From JAKVBK01 sp022447275 (GTDB lineage: Bacteria; Pseudomonadota; Alphaproteobacteria; Rhodobacterales; Rhodobacteraceae), in contig CP138932.1 of the NCBI GenBank assembly GCA_047125605.1, forward strand, positions 620,001 through 684,000: 64,000 nt of DNA, in the 5' to 3' direction. Below are positions 40,490 to 50,178 of the stretch, piece by piece. The notes beneath the pieces are model-generated. The model saw only the letters and a list, made by a program, of their open reading frames with translations, was not told the origin of the DNA and did no database searches. Both the position numbers and the translations under genes were made by a program. How positions within the stretch are numbered: position 1 is the first letter of the stretch; the number at the start of each line of letters is the position of its first letter.

Positions 40490-41131
40490 ATGCAAACCCT
40501 CCAGCAGAGACGTCCGATCCCCAGGACGTCGGTTTCGCAAGCATGTGAAAAGCTCGTACGCGATCGTGTGCTGGCCCAGTCCGTTGTCGATTTCTGGACG
40601 CAAGAACTCACCCCGGATGATTGGTATGCCGGGGGCGATGCCCTCGATGACATGTGTGTGCAACGTTTTGGGTCTTTGCTGCAGGACTTGCACGAGGGCC
40701 GATTGGAAGATTGGCTGGCCGATCCCAAGACGATCTTTGGCTATATTCTTCTCGCGGATCAGCTGTCCCGGAATATCCACCGCGGTTCAGGGCGGGCATT
40801 TGAGACGGACGCGAAGGCGCGGGCTGCGGCCAAGAAAGCGATCGGACACGGCTGGGATTTGCGTATCGAGCCGCCTGCACGGCAATTTTTCTATTTGCCC
40901 CTTGAGCATTCTGAATGCCTTGAAGATCAGGATCGTGCGGTGCGCCTGATCCTGGAGCGGCTGCCAGACGGGGCCAGCACACTCCTCCACGCCCGCGCGC
41001 ATCGCGAGATCATTCGTCGCTTTGGCAGGTTTCCCACACGCAACGTGGCGCTGGGCCGACGGAGTTTCGAGGAAGAACAGCAGTTCTTGGAAACCGGCGG
41101 TTACGGGCGCGTTTTGCGCGAACTTCAATAG
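40490..41131 (+). CDS. DUF924 family protein
   Basis: The 213-residue soluble helical protein carries DUF924 landmarks: VVDFWTQEL, FGYILLADQLSRNIHRGSGR and FFYLPLEHSE, then RFGRFPTRNVALGR near the C-terminus. The fold is TPR-like and no enzymatic role is established. There is an N-terminal extension of about 25 residues before the conserved start; no later ATG fits. It is probably co-transcribed with the MFS gene. Confidence 0.85.
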   Translation: MQTLQQRRPIPRTSVSQACEKLVRDRVLAQSVVDFWTQELTPDDWYAGGDALDDMCVQRFGSLLQDLHEGRLEDWLADPKTIFGYILLADQLSRNIHRGSGRAFETDAKARAAAKKAIGHGWDLRIEPPARQFFYLPLEHSECLEDQDRAVRLILERLPDGASTLLHARAHREIIRRFGRFPTRNVALGRRSFEEEQQFLETGGYGRVLRELQ

Positions 41132-41257
41132 ACTGACCCGCACCTGCCTTCCTGCGGGCAGGGATCATGGCTTGCACCGCCTTGGCGGTTTGGGCCACTG
41201 TGGCGCGGGACGCGTCTGAGCCGGCGCGTGCAGCCCACGGGTCGACTGGAGGACATC

Positions 41258-42655
41258 ATGACGCGCGAGCCCTTTGACATGATCGTAATCGGCGCTGGCC
41301 CCGGGGGCTATGTGAGTGCGATCCGTGGCGCCCAACTGGGCTTGAAAGTGGCAATCGTCGAGCGCGAGCACATGGGCGGGATCTGCCTGAATTGGGGATG
41401 CATACCAACCAAGGCAATGCTGCGTTCGGCTGAAGTGTTTCACCTGATGCATCGCGCCAAGGAGTTCGGCCTGAGCGCTGAGGGGATTGGATATGACCTC
41501 GACGCGGTGGTTGCCCGATCTCGCAAGGTGGCCAAGCAGCTCAATAGCGGCGTGGGGCATCTGCTGAAAAAGAACAAAGTGACGGTGTTCAATGGGGATG
41601 CACGCCTTATCGCAGCTGACAAGGTGGCCGTGCAGACCGACAAGGGCGAAGAGATTTTAAGCGCGCCGAACGTTGTTGTGGCGGTGGGCGCACATGCCCG
41701 CGAGTTGCCGGGCTTGGAAGCCGATGGCGCGCGCGTCTGGACCTACAAGCACGCCCTGACACCTAAGCACATGCCGAGGCAACTTCTGGTGATTGGGTCT
41801 GGTGCGATCGGCATCGAGTTTGCAAGCTTTTACAACGCGCTGGGCGCTGATGTGACAGTTGTTGAGGTGCAGGACCAAATCCTGCCAGTCGAAGACCCGG
41901 AAATCGCAAGCTTCGCGCGTAAGGCCTTTGAGAAGCAGGGCATGAAGATCCTGTCGGGCGCGATGGTAAAAAAGCTTGATCGCTCCGAGAGTGGTCTCGT
42001 GGCCCATATCGAGCAGGATGGAAAGACAACCGAGCATGCCTTTGACACGGCTATCTCGGCGGTCGGCATTGCTGCAAATACGGATGGCACGGGCCTCGCC
42101 GAGCTTGGCGTTCAGATGGACCGATCCTTCGCAGTGACCGATGCCTATTGCCGTAGCTCTGTGCCCGGCGTTTGGGTGATCGGAGACGCAACGAATGGGC
42201 CGTGGTTGGCCCACAAGGCAAGCCACGAAGGCGTCATGGTTGCCGAGCTAATCGCAGGCCACAATGTGGATCACCCGCCGCAGCCTGAACAAATTGCCGG
42301 CTGCACCTATTGCCACCCGCAGATTGCCAGCGTTGGCCTCACCGAGGACAAGGCGCGCGAGCAGGGGTTCGATGTCAAGATTGGCCGCTTCCCCTTCATC
42401 GGGAACGGCAAGGCGATTGCCTTGGGCGAGCCGGAAGGGCTGATAAAGACGGTCTTTGATGCCAAAACCGGGGAGCTGCTGGGTGCACATATGGTCGGGG
42501 CAGAGGTAACTGAGCTAATCCAGGGCTATGTTGTGGCGCGCAAGCTGGAAACCACCGAACAGGATCTGATGGAAACCGTGTTCCCGCATCCAACGCTTTC
42601 AGAGATGATGCACGAGTCTGTTTTGGACGCTTATGATCGCGCCATCCACTTCTGA
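41258..42655 (+). CDS. lpdA: Dihydrolipoyl dehydrogenase
   Basis: This flavoprotein re-oxidises lipoamide in 2-oxoacid dehydrogenase complexes. The 465-residue protein has the FAD motif VIGAGPGGYVSA (about 10-21), the redox disulfide GGICLNWGCIPTKA (C43/C48), the NAD motif VIGSGAIGIEFASF and the C-terminal HPTLSEMMHE active-site histidine. The start at 41258 has GGAGG upstream. It is not next to E1/E2 genes here, so it may serve pyruvate, branched-chain or glycine-cleavage complexes encoded elsewhere. Confidence 0.95.
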   Translation: MTREPFDMIVIGAGPGGYVSAIRGAQLGLKVAIVEREHMGGICLNWGCIPTKAMLRSAEVFHLMHRAKEFGLSAEGIGYDLDAVVARSRKVAKQLNSGVGHLLKKNKVTVFNGDARLIAADKVAVQTDKGEEILSAPNVVVAVGAHARELPGLEADGARVWTYKHALTPKHMPRQLLVIGSGAIGIEFASFYNALGADVTVVEVQDQILPVEDPEIASFARKAFEKQGMKILSGAMVKKLDRSESGLVAHIEQDGKTTEHAFDTAISAVGIAANTDGTGLAELGVQMDRSFAVTDAYCRSSVPGVWVIGDATNGPWLAHKASHEGVMVAELIAGHNVDHPPQPEQIAGCTYCHPQIASVGLTEDKAREQGFDVKIGRFPFIGNGKAIALGEPEGLIKTVFDAKTGELLGAHMVGAEVTELIQGYVVARKLETTEQDLMETVFPHPTLSEMMHESVLDAYDRAIHF

Positions 42656-42768
42656 GCGAGCGATATAGCCATGTGCGCATCAAAAGTGTTTACCTTTTGT
42701 TCGCTTTTTGCCATTTGAGACTCGCTGGTAACGGCTTACCTTAGGCACATAGGAAAACCGGGGGCATT

Positions 42769-45627
42769 ATGGCCGAACTCAAGAACATTGAGGTGCGCGG
42801 CGCGCGCGAGCACAATCTCAAGGGCATCGATGTCGATATCCCGCGGGATCAACTCGTTGTAATCACGGGCTTGTCTGGCTCGGGGAAGTCGTCCCTTGCG
42901 TTTGATACGATCTATGCGGAAGGCCAGCGCCGGTATGTGGAGAGCTTGTCAGCCTATGCGCGACAGTTCCTCGATATGATGGAGAAGCCGGACGTCGATC
43001 ATATCTCTGGCTTGTCGCCTGCGATTTCGATCGAACAAAAAACCACGTCGAAAAACCCGCGCTCAACGGTTGGAACCGTCACCGAGATTTACGACTACCT
43101 CCGCCTGCTCTTTGCCCGCGTCGGCACGCCTTATTCACCCGCAACCGGCCTGCCGATCGAGGCGCAGCAGGTGCAGGATATGGTTGACCGGACGCTCACA
43201 CTTGAAGAAGGAACGCGCGGATACCTGCTCGCGCCGATTGTGCGTGACCGGAAGGGGGAATATCGAAAAGAGTTTTTGGAGCTGCGCAAGCAGGGATTTC
43301 AGCGTGTGAAGGTGGATGGGGAATTCTACGAGCTCGACACCCCCCCGAAACTCGATAAGAAGTTCCGCCACGATATCGACGTTGTGGTGGATCGGATTGT
43401 GGTCAGGGATGGCATCCAAACCCGCCTGGCCGACAGTTTCCGCACGGCACTGGATCTGGCGGATGGCATCGCAATCTTTGAGACGGCCCCGAAGGAGGGA
43501 GATCCCGAACGCATCACCTTCTCAGAGAACTTTGCCTGCCCGGTATCGGGTTTCACGATCCCGGAGATTGAGCCGCGCCTGTTTTCGTTCAATGCACCCT
43601 TTGGGGCCTGCCCGGAATGCGATGGCCTGGGCGTCGAGTTGTTCTTTGATGAACGGTTGGTTGTCCCCGATGCAACGCTTAAGATCGCTGATGGCGCGCT
43701 CGCCCCGTGGCGGAAAGGGAAATCCCCGTATTTCCTGCAAACCATCGAGGCCATCGCCCGACATTACGAGTTTGATCGCAATGCGCGCTGGAAAGACCTG
43801 CCGGCCCACATCCAGCAGGTGTTCCTCTATGGGTCTGGCAAGGAAGAAATCCCGTTCCGCTATGATGAGGGCGGGCGTGTTTACCAGGTGACCCGCGCCT
43901 TTGAGGGCGTCATTCCGAACATGGAGCGCCGCTACCGCGAGACCGACTCGAATTGGATCCGCGAAGAATTCGAGCGCTACCAAAACAACAGGCCTTGTGG
44001 AGCCTGTGGTGGCTACAGGCTGCGCGAGGAAGCCCTTGCTGTGAAGATTGCCGGGCTGCATGTGGGGCATGTGGTTGAGATGTCGATCCGCGAGGCCGCA
44101 GAGTGGGTCGCCAGCGTGCCAGACCATCTGACGCCGCAGAAAAAAGAGATTGCAAAGGCCATCCTGAAAGAGATCGGAGAGCGTCTGGGCTTTCTGAATA
44201 ACGTTGGTTTGGAGTACCTTACACTGTCACGTTCATCCGGAACGCTCAGCGGCGGGGAAAGCCAGAGGATACGTTTGGCGTCGCAGATCGGTTCCGGGCT
44301 TACCGGAGTACTGTACGTGTTGGATGAGCCTTCGATCGGCCTGCATCAACGCGACAATGACCGCCTGCTGGGCACGCTCAAAAACCTGCGTGATCAAGGC
44401 AATACCGTCATTGTTGTCGAACATGACGAAGAGGCGATCCGCGAAGCTGACTACGTTTTTGACATTGGTCCGGGGGCTGGTGTGCATGGGGGCATGGTGG
44501 TGTCGCATGGCACGCCGGGCGCCGTGGCAGAGGACCCCGCCAGCGTTACGGGCGATTATCTTGCGGGGCGGCGTGAAATCGCAGTTCCTCAGAAAAGGCG
44601 CAAGGGAAACAAGAAGAAGCTGACCGTTGTTAAAGCTTCGGGCAACAATTTGCAGGATGTGACAGTGGATTTCCCGCTGGGGAAGTTTGTCTGCGTCACC
44701 GGCGTGTCGGGCGGGGGAAAATCGACTTTGACGATCGAAACGCTCTTCAAAACGGCGTCGATGCGTCTGAATGGAGCACGGCAAACGCCAGCGCCGTGTG
44801 AAACCATCAAAGGGCTGGAGCATCTCGATAAGGTGATCGATATCGATCAACGTCCGATCGGGCGCACGCCACGTTCGAACCCTGCGACATATACCGGCGC
44901 CTTTACCCCCATCCGGGACTGGTTTGCCGGGCTGCCAGAGGCGAAAGCGCGGGGCTACAAGCCCGGGCGCTTCAGCTTCAACGTCAAAGGTGGGCGCTGT
45001 GAGGCCTGTCAGGGCGATGGCGTGATCAAGATTGAAATGCACTTTCTGCCGGATGTGTATGTAACCTGTGAGACGTGCAACGGCGCCCGCTACAACCGCG
45101 AAACGCTTGAGATCCAGTACAAAGGCAAAAGCATCGCCGATGTGCTGGACATGACCGTTGAAGACGCCCAAAGCTTTTTCAAGGCCGTACCGAGCATACG
45201 AGAGAAGATGGATGCGCTAGTGCGCGTCGGGCTCGGCTACATCAAGGTAGGGCAGCAGGCGACCACCCTCTCGGGCGGGGAGGCGCAACGGGTCAAGCTG
45301 TCAAAAGAGCTGGCAAAGCGCTCAACCGGGCGCACGCTGTATATTCTCGACGAGCCGACAACCGGTCTGCATTTCGAGGATGTGCGCAAATTGCTCGAGG
45401 TGCTCCACGAGCTTGTGGACCAAGGCAACACGGTTGTTGTGATCGAACACAATCTTGATGTCGTCAAAACGGCGGATTGGTTGATTGATGTGGGGCCCGA
45501 AGGTGGGGACGGCGGGGGCACTATCGTTGCGACTGGCACGCCAGAAGATGTGGCGCAGGTCGAGGGCAGCCACACAGGGCGCTATCTGCGCCCCCTGTTG
45601 GCCAAACGGACGCTGGCTGCCGAGTAA
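42769..45627 (+). CDS. uvrA: Excinuclease ABC subunit A
   Basis: UvrA recognises bulky DNA damage in nucleotide excision repair. The 952-residue protein has both ATPase heads: Walker A GLSGSGKSSL (about 32-41) and GVSGGGKSTL (about 645), signature motifs LSGGESQRI and LSGGEAQRV, and zinc modules CGACGGYRL and CEACQGDG with CETCNG. In the first zinc module one position reads CPVSG where the enterobacterial protein has CPxCG, so a ligand is replaced by Ser; I believe this is common in alphaproteobacteria. The promoter shows only half an alphaproteobacterial SOS box (GTTC at about 42699). Confidence 0.97.
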   Translation: MAELKNIEVRGAREHNLKGIDVDIPRDQLVVITGLSGSGKSSLAFDTIYAEGQRRYVESLSAYARQFLDMMEKPDVDHISGLSPAISIEQKTTSKNPRSTVGTVTEIYDYLRLLFARVGTPYSPATGLPIEAQQVQDMVDRTLTLEEGTRGYLLAPIVRDRKGEYRKEFLELRKQGFQRVKVDGEFYELDTPPKLDKKFRHDIDVVVDRIVVRDGIQTRLADSFRTALDLADGIAIFETAPKEGDPERITFSENFACPVSGFTIPEIEPRLFSFNAPFGACPECDGLGVELFFDERLVVPDATLKIADGALAPWRKGKSPYFLQTIEAIARHYEFDRNARWKDLPAHIQQVFLYGSGKEEIPFRYDEGGRVYQVTRAFEGVIPNMERRYRETDSNWIREEFERYQNNRPCGACGGYRLREEALAVKIAGLHVGHVVEMSIREAAEWVASVPDHLTPQKKEIAKAILKEIGERLGFLNNVGLEYLTLSRSSGTLSGGESQRIRLASQIGSGLTGVLYVLDEPSIGLHQRDNDRLLGTLKNLRDQGNTVIVVEHDEEAIREADYVFDIGPGAGVHGGMVVSHGTPGAVAEDPASVTGDYLAGRREIAVPQKRRKGNKKKLTVVKASGNNLQDVTVDFPLGKFVCVTGVSGGGKSTLTIETLFKTASMRLNGARQTPAPCETIKGLEHLDKVIDIDQRPIGRTPRSNPATYTGAFTPIRDWFAGLPEAKARGYKPGRFSFNVKGGRCEACQGDGVIKIEMHFLPDVYVTCETCNGARYNRETLEIQYKGKSIADVLDMTVEDAQSFFKAVPSIREKMDALVRVGLGYIKVGQQATTLSGGEAQRVKLSKELAKRSTGRTLYILDEPTTGLHFEDVRKLLEVLHELVDQGNTVVVIEHNLDVVKTADWLIDVGPEGGDGGGTIVATGTPEDVAQVEGSHTGRYLRPLLAKRTLAAE

Positions 45628-45631
45628 GAAA

Positions 45632-45654
45632 GGGGAGGGCATTAGCCCCTCCCA
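45632..45654 (+). terminator. Possible terminator after uvrA
   Basis: GGGGAGGGC-ATTA-GCCCCTCCC forms a GC-rich stem with a one-base bulge 5 bases after uvrA. It has no T-run, so intrinsic termination is uncertain. Confidence 0.35.
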
Positions 45655-45792
45655 TGAATGCCGTATGTACCCTTCAAGGTCAGAGGTCAGTGTGGGACAT
45701 CGGCGCTTTTCGCGTGACGCCCCTCCAGAAGTTTTCTAGCTTCACATAACCAATCTACAGAAGGCGTGGCGCGGTGAGCGCAGTCGTTTCAA

Positions 45793-46701
45793 ATGCGCGC
45801 TGCCTTTCTAAGCATGACAGGCAATCGGCAGTTTATGGCGCAAGATAGTCAATCAGATCCAATGGGTGGCGCCAGTGATGCCGAACAGATCGTGCTGCGG
45901 CTGTCTTCCCTCGAATTCGCATGGGATATCGAGCGCGCGCTGGAGTTTGCGCTGTTTCGCACTTTCGCGGTGCCCAGTATTTCCAGTCTTTTGCATAAGA
46001 CAGGCACTTTCAGAAATGAAACGCGCAAACGCTACGACGATACCGAAATTCTGATTTCGGAAGTGGTGGAGAATGGCTTCGAAAGCGACCGAGCGCATCA
46101 GGCCATTTCCCGCATCAACGCGATGCATGCGGCATACCGCATTTCCAATGGCGATATGCTTTATGTGCTCTCGACATTCGTTTTTGAACCCATTCGGTGG
46201 ATAGAACGTTTCGGATACCGGGCGCTGACATCAAAGGAAAAGCAGGCTCTTTATGCGTTTTACCGGCAACTCGGTGAACGCATGGGCATCCGTGACATTC
46301 CTGAAAACGCAGAAGAATTTGAAGCCTTTAACTGCGCCTATGAGAGCGCGCATTTCAAATTTAGCGAGAGCAATGTCGCCGTAGCAAAGCCAACCATGGA
46401 TTTGATGCTGGGTTTTTATATCCCGCGCTTCATGTGGCCAATGGGCCGGCCTGTATTGCGGGCAATGATGGATCCGCCGCTGCTGAAGGCGATGGGTTTC
46501 AAGCCGGCGCCGCGCCTCGTTGTTGGCTTGGTTATGTTTGGATTGCGCGCACGACGTTGGGGGCTCTTTTGGCTGCCCAAGAGAAAACGCCCGCACTTTA
46601 TCTCGCGCGTCTCACGTCCCACTTATCCCGTTGGCTACCGGATTGACGAACTGGGCACGTTTCCCGGTTGCCCCGTCCATCGACAATCGAGCAATGGCTA
46701 G
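45793..46701 (+). CDS. Oxygenase MpaB/DUF2236 family protein
   Basis: The protein has up to 302 residues; an internal start at 45835 (MAQDSQSDP) is equally possible. MpaB-like traits are FALFRTFAVPSISSLLHKTG, RINAMHAAYRISNGDMLYVL, STFVFEPIRWIERFG and YRQLGERMGI. Family members bind haem through conserved His residues and include latex-clearing and ER-bound oxygenases; here HAAYRI carries the likely ligand region. The natural substrate is unknown. The stop codon overlaps that of the convergent 27-residue gene. Confidence 0.75.
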   Translation: MRAAFLSMTGNRQFMAQDSQSDPMGGASDAEQIVLRLSSLEFAWDIERALEFALFRTFAVPSISSLLHKTGTFRNETRKRYDDTEILISEVVENGFESDRAHQAISRINAMHAAYRISNGDMLYVLSTFVFEPIRWIERFGYRALTSKEKQALYAFYRQLGERMGIRDIPENAEEFEAFNCAYESAHFKFSESNVAVAKPTMDLMLGFYIPRFMWPMGRPVLRAMMDPPLLKAMGFKPAPRLVVGLVMFGLRARRWGLFWLPKRKRPHFISRVSRPTYPVGYRIDELGTFPGCPVHRQSSNG

Positions 46702-46781
46702 AGCCCGGCCCGATACAGCCAGATAAGGCCGAGGCCGGCAAAGACCGCCGAGAAAACGACGATAATGGTAGTGGTATCCAT
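46698..46781 (-). CDS. 27-residue single-span membrane protein
   Basis: The minus strand has a very strong ribosome binding site (AAAGGAGT) seven bases before an ATG at 46781. The encoded peptide MDTTTIIVVFSAVFAGLGLI plus WLYRAGL is one membrane helix with a short positively charged tail. The gene is too short for usual ORF callers. The quality of the ribosome binding site and the hydrophobicity support a real micro-protein. It overlaps the MpaB stop by 3-4 bases in convergent orientation. No function is known. Confidence 0.6.
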   Translation of the reverse strand: MDTTTIIVVFSAVFAGLGLIWLYRAGL

Positions 46782-46846
46782 GGTGACTCCTTTTACGTCA
46801 GTGTGCCGCGACACATTAGCGCAATCTGTGAGTCTGAACAGCCCCT

Positions 46847-47719
46847 TTAGCCCCGGGAGCGGGCGCTGAACCTCGGCAACATGGCCGAGAAGTCGCGGCC
46901 TGCACCATCTTCATCCTCGACAAAACTGCGGTAGAGCTCGGTTGCGGCGGCCCCAAGCGGCGTGTCCGCGTCCACACCTTCGGCGGCCTGCTGGCTTAGG
47001 CGCAAGTCCTTGAGCATGAGATCGGCTGCGAAACCCGGTTTGTAGTCATTGTCGGCCGGGCTTTGAGGGCCGACGCCGGGCGCGGGACAATAGGCGTTCA
47101 TTGTCCACGAATATCCGGATGAGGTGGAGACAACATCAAACATCTTGCTGCGATCCAGCCCCAACTTGTCGGCCAGTGCGAACGCTTCGCAGGTGCCGAT
47201 CATCGTGATGGCCAGGATCATATTGTTGCAGATCTTGGCGGCCTGGCCTGCGCCTGCATCGCCACAGTGGACCGCTTTCTGGCCCATGATGTCAAACAGT
47301 GGAACGCAGGCCTCGAACGCGGCGGTACTTCCCCCCGCCATGAAGGTGAGCGTGCCGCCTGCAGCGCCTCCGATCCCTCCGGAGACGGGCGCGTCGACCG
47401 CATCGAGCCCTGCCGCGCGCGCGGCCTCAGCAACTGTGCGGGCGCTGTCCACATCAACGGTCGAGCAGTCCAGATGCACGGCACCTGCCCGCATCGCGGG
47501 ATGGATATCGGCGGCAACGCTGCGCAGGATTGCGCCGTTGGGCAACATGGTGATGACCACATCTGCATTTGCGGCTGCATCTGCCGCCGATGCTGCTGAG
47601 CTTACGCCTTCGGGGCAGGGCGCCGCCGTATCAAAGCCGGTAACCGTGTGCCCGGCTGCTACGAGGTTTGCTGCCATGGGGGCGCCCATGTTGCCCAAGC
47701 CGATAAAGCCGATTTTCAT
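46847..47719 (-). CDS. mmsB: 3-Hydroxyisobutyrate dehydrogenase
   Basis: The enzyme oxidises 3-hydroxyisobutyrate to methylmalonate semialdehyde in valine breakdown. The 290-residue protein starts at 47719 (GGAGG upstream). It has the NAD fingerprint IGFIGLGNMGAPMAANL, substrate motif DAPVSGGIGGAAGGTL (about 115-130), catalytic Lys in AAKICNNMIL and the SxSSGYSW segment typical of HIBADH. Its ATG overlaps the stop of the upstream hydrolase (ATGA), so the two are coupled. It is the last gene of the three-gene run. Confidence 0.93.
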   Translation of the reverse strand: MKIGFIGLGNMGAPMAANLVAAGHTVTGFDTAAPCPEGVSSAASAADAAANADVVITMLPNGAILRSVAADIHPAMRAGAVHLDCSTVDVDSARTVAEAARAAGLDAVDAPVSGGIGGAAGGTLTFMAGGSTAAFEACVPLFDIMGQKAVHCGDAGAGQAAKICNNMILAITMIGTCEAFALADKLGLDRSKMFDVVSTSSGYSWTMNAYCPAPGVGPQSPADNDYKPGFAADLMLKDLRLSQQAAEGVDADTPLGAAATELYRSFVEDEDGAGRDFSAMLPRFSARSRG

Positions 47720-48759
47720 GTGATGTCCTCCCACTTGAGCAGGCTGTTCCGAATGGGAAGCAGCATTTGTGTGACAGCGCTAAGGCTGACGTCTGCGATG
47801 GATTTGTGGTGCCAGTTTGGCGATCTGTCCTTGTCGATTATGGCGGCACGAATGCCTTCGAGAAACTCACCCTGTTCCGCAGAGCGCCATGTATAGCGAT
47901 ATTCCTGCTCGAGCGCATATCGGATGCGATCCGGCCCCCGCACCCGGTGGATGATCTCAATGGCGGCTGACATGGCCAGAGGAGAAGGCTTGCTGAGCGC
48001 CTTCAGTGCAGCTTCTGTGAACGGTGTCTCGCTGAAGGTGAGGGAATTGACGATGTCTCGCAGAGTTTCTCCGCCAAAGTGGTAGTCGATATCCGCCTGC
48101 TGCTCTGCCAGTTCGGAGGGGCCCGGTTCTTGCGCAGCCCCATCGATCAGGCTGACATCGCCTGTCTCTATCAGGCGCGCCTTCAGGTCCTCCCACTGCG
48201 CCAAGGGGATGAAGTAATCTGCAAAGCCCGCATGTATGGCATCGGCTGGTCCCATACGCGTGGCAGTGGTGCCGAGGTATTCCCCTATCCGGCCCGGCGC
48301 CCGGGCGAGGATCAGGGAGCCGCCCACATCGGGCACAAGCCCGATCCCGCATTCGGGCATCGCGATCTTTGAGCTTTCGCAGACGATCCGATGGGATCCA
48401 TGGCAGCCAACGCCGACACCGCCGCCCATGGTGTATCCCTGAAGAAAGGACACAACCGGCCGCGGAAACTCGAAGAGGCGGGCGTTCATGCGATATTCGT
48501 CGGCCCAGAATGTGCGGCCATAGTCGAAATCGCCTGCCATACCTGTGGCATACATCTCCGCGATGTCGCCTCCGGCGCAGAAAGCCTTGTCACCCACCGC
48601 GTCAAACACCACGAGCGCGACATTCGGATCCTGCGCCCATCCCACGAGGGCGGCGTCGATATCGAGGCACATCTGGTAGCTAAGCGCGTTCAGAGCATCG
48701 GGCCGGTCAAGCGTGATGTGGCCGGCGCGGCCGGTCTTGCGAATATGTATATCGGGCAT
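47716..48759 (-). CDS. 3-Hydroxyisobutyryl-CoA hydrolase (crotonase superfamily)
   Basis: This 347-residue protein has the HIBCH length and motifs: ITLDRPDALNALSYQM, AFCAGGDIAEMY, YTMGGGVGVGCHGSHRI and AMPECGIGLVPDVGGS, with the two catalytic glutamate/aspartate positions of the hydrolases. It removes CoA from 3-hydroxyisobutyryl-CoA, the step before mmsB. Location between an acyl-CoA dehydrogenase and mmsB makes this preferable to a generic enoyl-CoA hydratase. The gap to the upstream gene is 9 bp. Confidence 0.9.
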   Translation of the reverse strand: MPDIHIRKTGRAGHITLDRPDALNALSYQMCLDIDAALVGWAQDPNVALVVFDAVGDKAFCAGGDIAEMYATGMAGDFDYGRTFWADEYRMNARLFEFPRPVVSFLQGYTMGGGVGVGCHGSHRIVCESSKIAMPECGIGLVPDVGGSLILARAPGRIGEYLGTTATRMGPADAIHAGFADYFIPLAQWEDLKARLIETGDVSLIDGAAQEPGPSELAEQQADIDYHFGGETLRDIVNSLTFSETPFTEAALKALSKPSPLAMSAAIEIIHRVRGPDRIRYALEQEYRYTWRSAEQGEFLEGIRAAIIDKDRSPNWHHKSIADVSLSAVTQMLLPIRNSLLKWEDIT

Positions 48760-48768
48760 TGGGGGTGG

Positions 48769-49911
48769 TTAGGCCTGTGCAAGCATTTGGCGGGCAACGA
48801 TCATGCGCATGATCTCATTAGTGCCCTCAAGGATTTGGTGAACACGCAGATCACGCACGATCTTCTCGATCCCGTAATCGGCCAGATAGCCGTAGCCGCC
48901 ATGCAGTTGCAGACATTGATCCGCCACGCGGCTGCCCACCTCTGTGACGTGCTTTTTGGCCATGGCACAGGCTTTTGAAGCGTCCGGTGTGCTATTGTCG
49001 AGCTTCCAAGCGGCCTGGCGCAGCAAAGCGCGGGCAGCTTCCAGTTCGATCTCCATATCTGCCAACCTGAATTGCAGGGCCTGGAACTCGCTGATCGGTT
49101 TCCCGAAGGCCTGGCGTTCCTGCATGTAAGCCAATGTTTGGTGCAAGGCAGATTGGGCTGCACCCAGAGAGCAAGCCGCAATGTTCAACCGGCCCCCGTC
49201 GAGGCCAGACATGGCATAGCGAAAGCCTGCACCTTCCTCGCCGAGCAGGTTTTCTCCGGGCGCAAGGGCATTGTCCATCTGAACTTGGCGCGTGGGCTGT
49301 GCGCGCCAGCCCATTTTGTCTTCGAGACCGCCAAAGCTCAGACCCTCGGCCCCGTCATCAAGGATGATGGCCGAAATGCCCCGCGGGGTGGCGTCCCCTG
49401 TGCGTGCCATCACGATATAGGCATCCGAATATCCGCCGCCCGAAATAAACGCCTTTGTGCCGGTGAGCCGCCATCCTTCGTTGGTACGCTGCGCTTTGGA
49501 TTTCAGAGCGGCGGCATCCGAGCCCGAGCCAGGCTCTGTCAGGCAGTAGGAAAAGAACATTTCCATGCTCAAGGCCCTTGGCAGGTACTTCTCCTGCAGG
49601 GTCGCATCGCCGTAGCGGTCAATCATCCAGGCGCACATGTTGTGGATCGACAGGAAGGCCGACGTTGTCGGGCAGGCTTCTGCCAGCGCCTCGAAAACCA
49701 GCGTTGCATCGAGGCGGCTCAAGCCAGAGCCGCCGTTCTCCTCGCGCACATAGAGGCCGCCAAAGCCAAGCTGCGCTAGTTCTGTCCACAGGGATTTCGG
49801 GATGGTTTCCTGTTTTTCCCATTCCAGTGCGTGGGGGGCGATCTGTGTTTGGCCAAAGTCACGGGCCATATTGTAGATGGCCGATTGCTCTTCACTCAGG
49901 GCAAAATCCAT
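48769..49911 (-). CDS. Acyl-CoA dehydrogenase, probably isobutyryl-CoA dehydrogenase
   Basis: The flavoenzyme introduces the double bond in the acyl-CoA. The 380-residue protein has FSYCLTEPGSGSDAAALKSK (FAD/substrate loop), GTKAFISGGGYSDAYIVMAR, GLDGGRLNIAACSLG, and the C-terminal HGGYGYLADYGIEKIVRD with QILEGTNEIMRM, which contains the catalytic Glu. Context with hibch, mmsB and mmsA indicates valine/isobutyrate degradation, so the preferred substrate is inferred to be isobutyryl-CoA. First gene of the minus-strand run. Confidence 0.9.
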   Translation of the reverse strand: MDFALSEEQSAIYNMARDFGQTQIAPHALEWEKQETIPKSLWTELAQLGFGGLYVREENGGSGLSRLDATLVFEALAEACPTTSAFLSIHNMCAWMIDRYGDATLQEKYLPRALSMEMFFSYCLTEPGSGSDAAALKSKAQRTNEGWRLTGTKAFISGGGYSDAYIVMARTGDATPRGISAIILDDGAEGLSFGGLEDKMGWRAQPTRQVQMDNALAPGENLLGEEGAGFRYAMSGLDGGRLNIAACSLGAAQSALHQTLAYMQERQAFGKPISEFQALQFRLADMEIELEAARALLRQAAWKLDNSTPDASKACAMAKKHVTEVGSRVADQCLQLHGGYGYLADYGIEKIVRDLRVHQILEGTNEIMRMIVARQMLAQA

Positions 49912-50125
49912 GCGCCGTCTCCTCCCGTCGTCATGAATTGAACATTTGTTCTATTTTTCATGAAGGGCGGCGCATTTGCAAGGGAAAGGGCAGGGGTGCA
50001 GGGCGGGAAACATGAGGGGGGCGTGGCGCCAGCATTATATGCCCTGCTTTTGCACCGCTGCCTTGCCTGACTGCGGTCGTTCTGGCGGACCGAGAGGCAT
50101 TGCCTCTGCCAGATTTGGGCAAGAA

Positions 50126-50158
50126 AAACCCCGGCCTTTGCAGGAAAGGCCGGGGTTT
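50126..50158 (-). terminator. Strong terminator downstream of mmsA
   Basis: AAACCCCGGCCTTT (50126-50139) pairs perfectly with AAAGGCCGGGGTTT (50145-50158) around a five-base loop. On the minus strand it ends in TTTTTC, 20 bp after the mmsA stop. The symmetric A/T edges make it potentially bidirectional. Confidence 0.88.
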
Positions 50159-50178
50159 GTGTCGTTTGCGCTGTGCAA

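Noticed and set aside
42690..42725. Possible SOS box (GTTC-N7-GTTC) before uvrA
   Set aside because: Only the first GTTC half-site is present; the expected second half reads GCCA.
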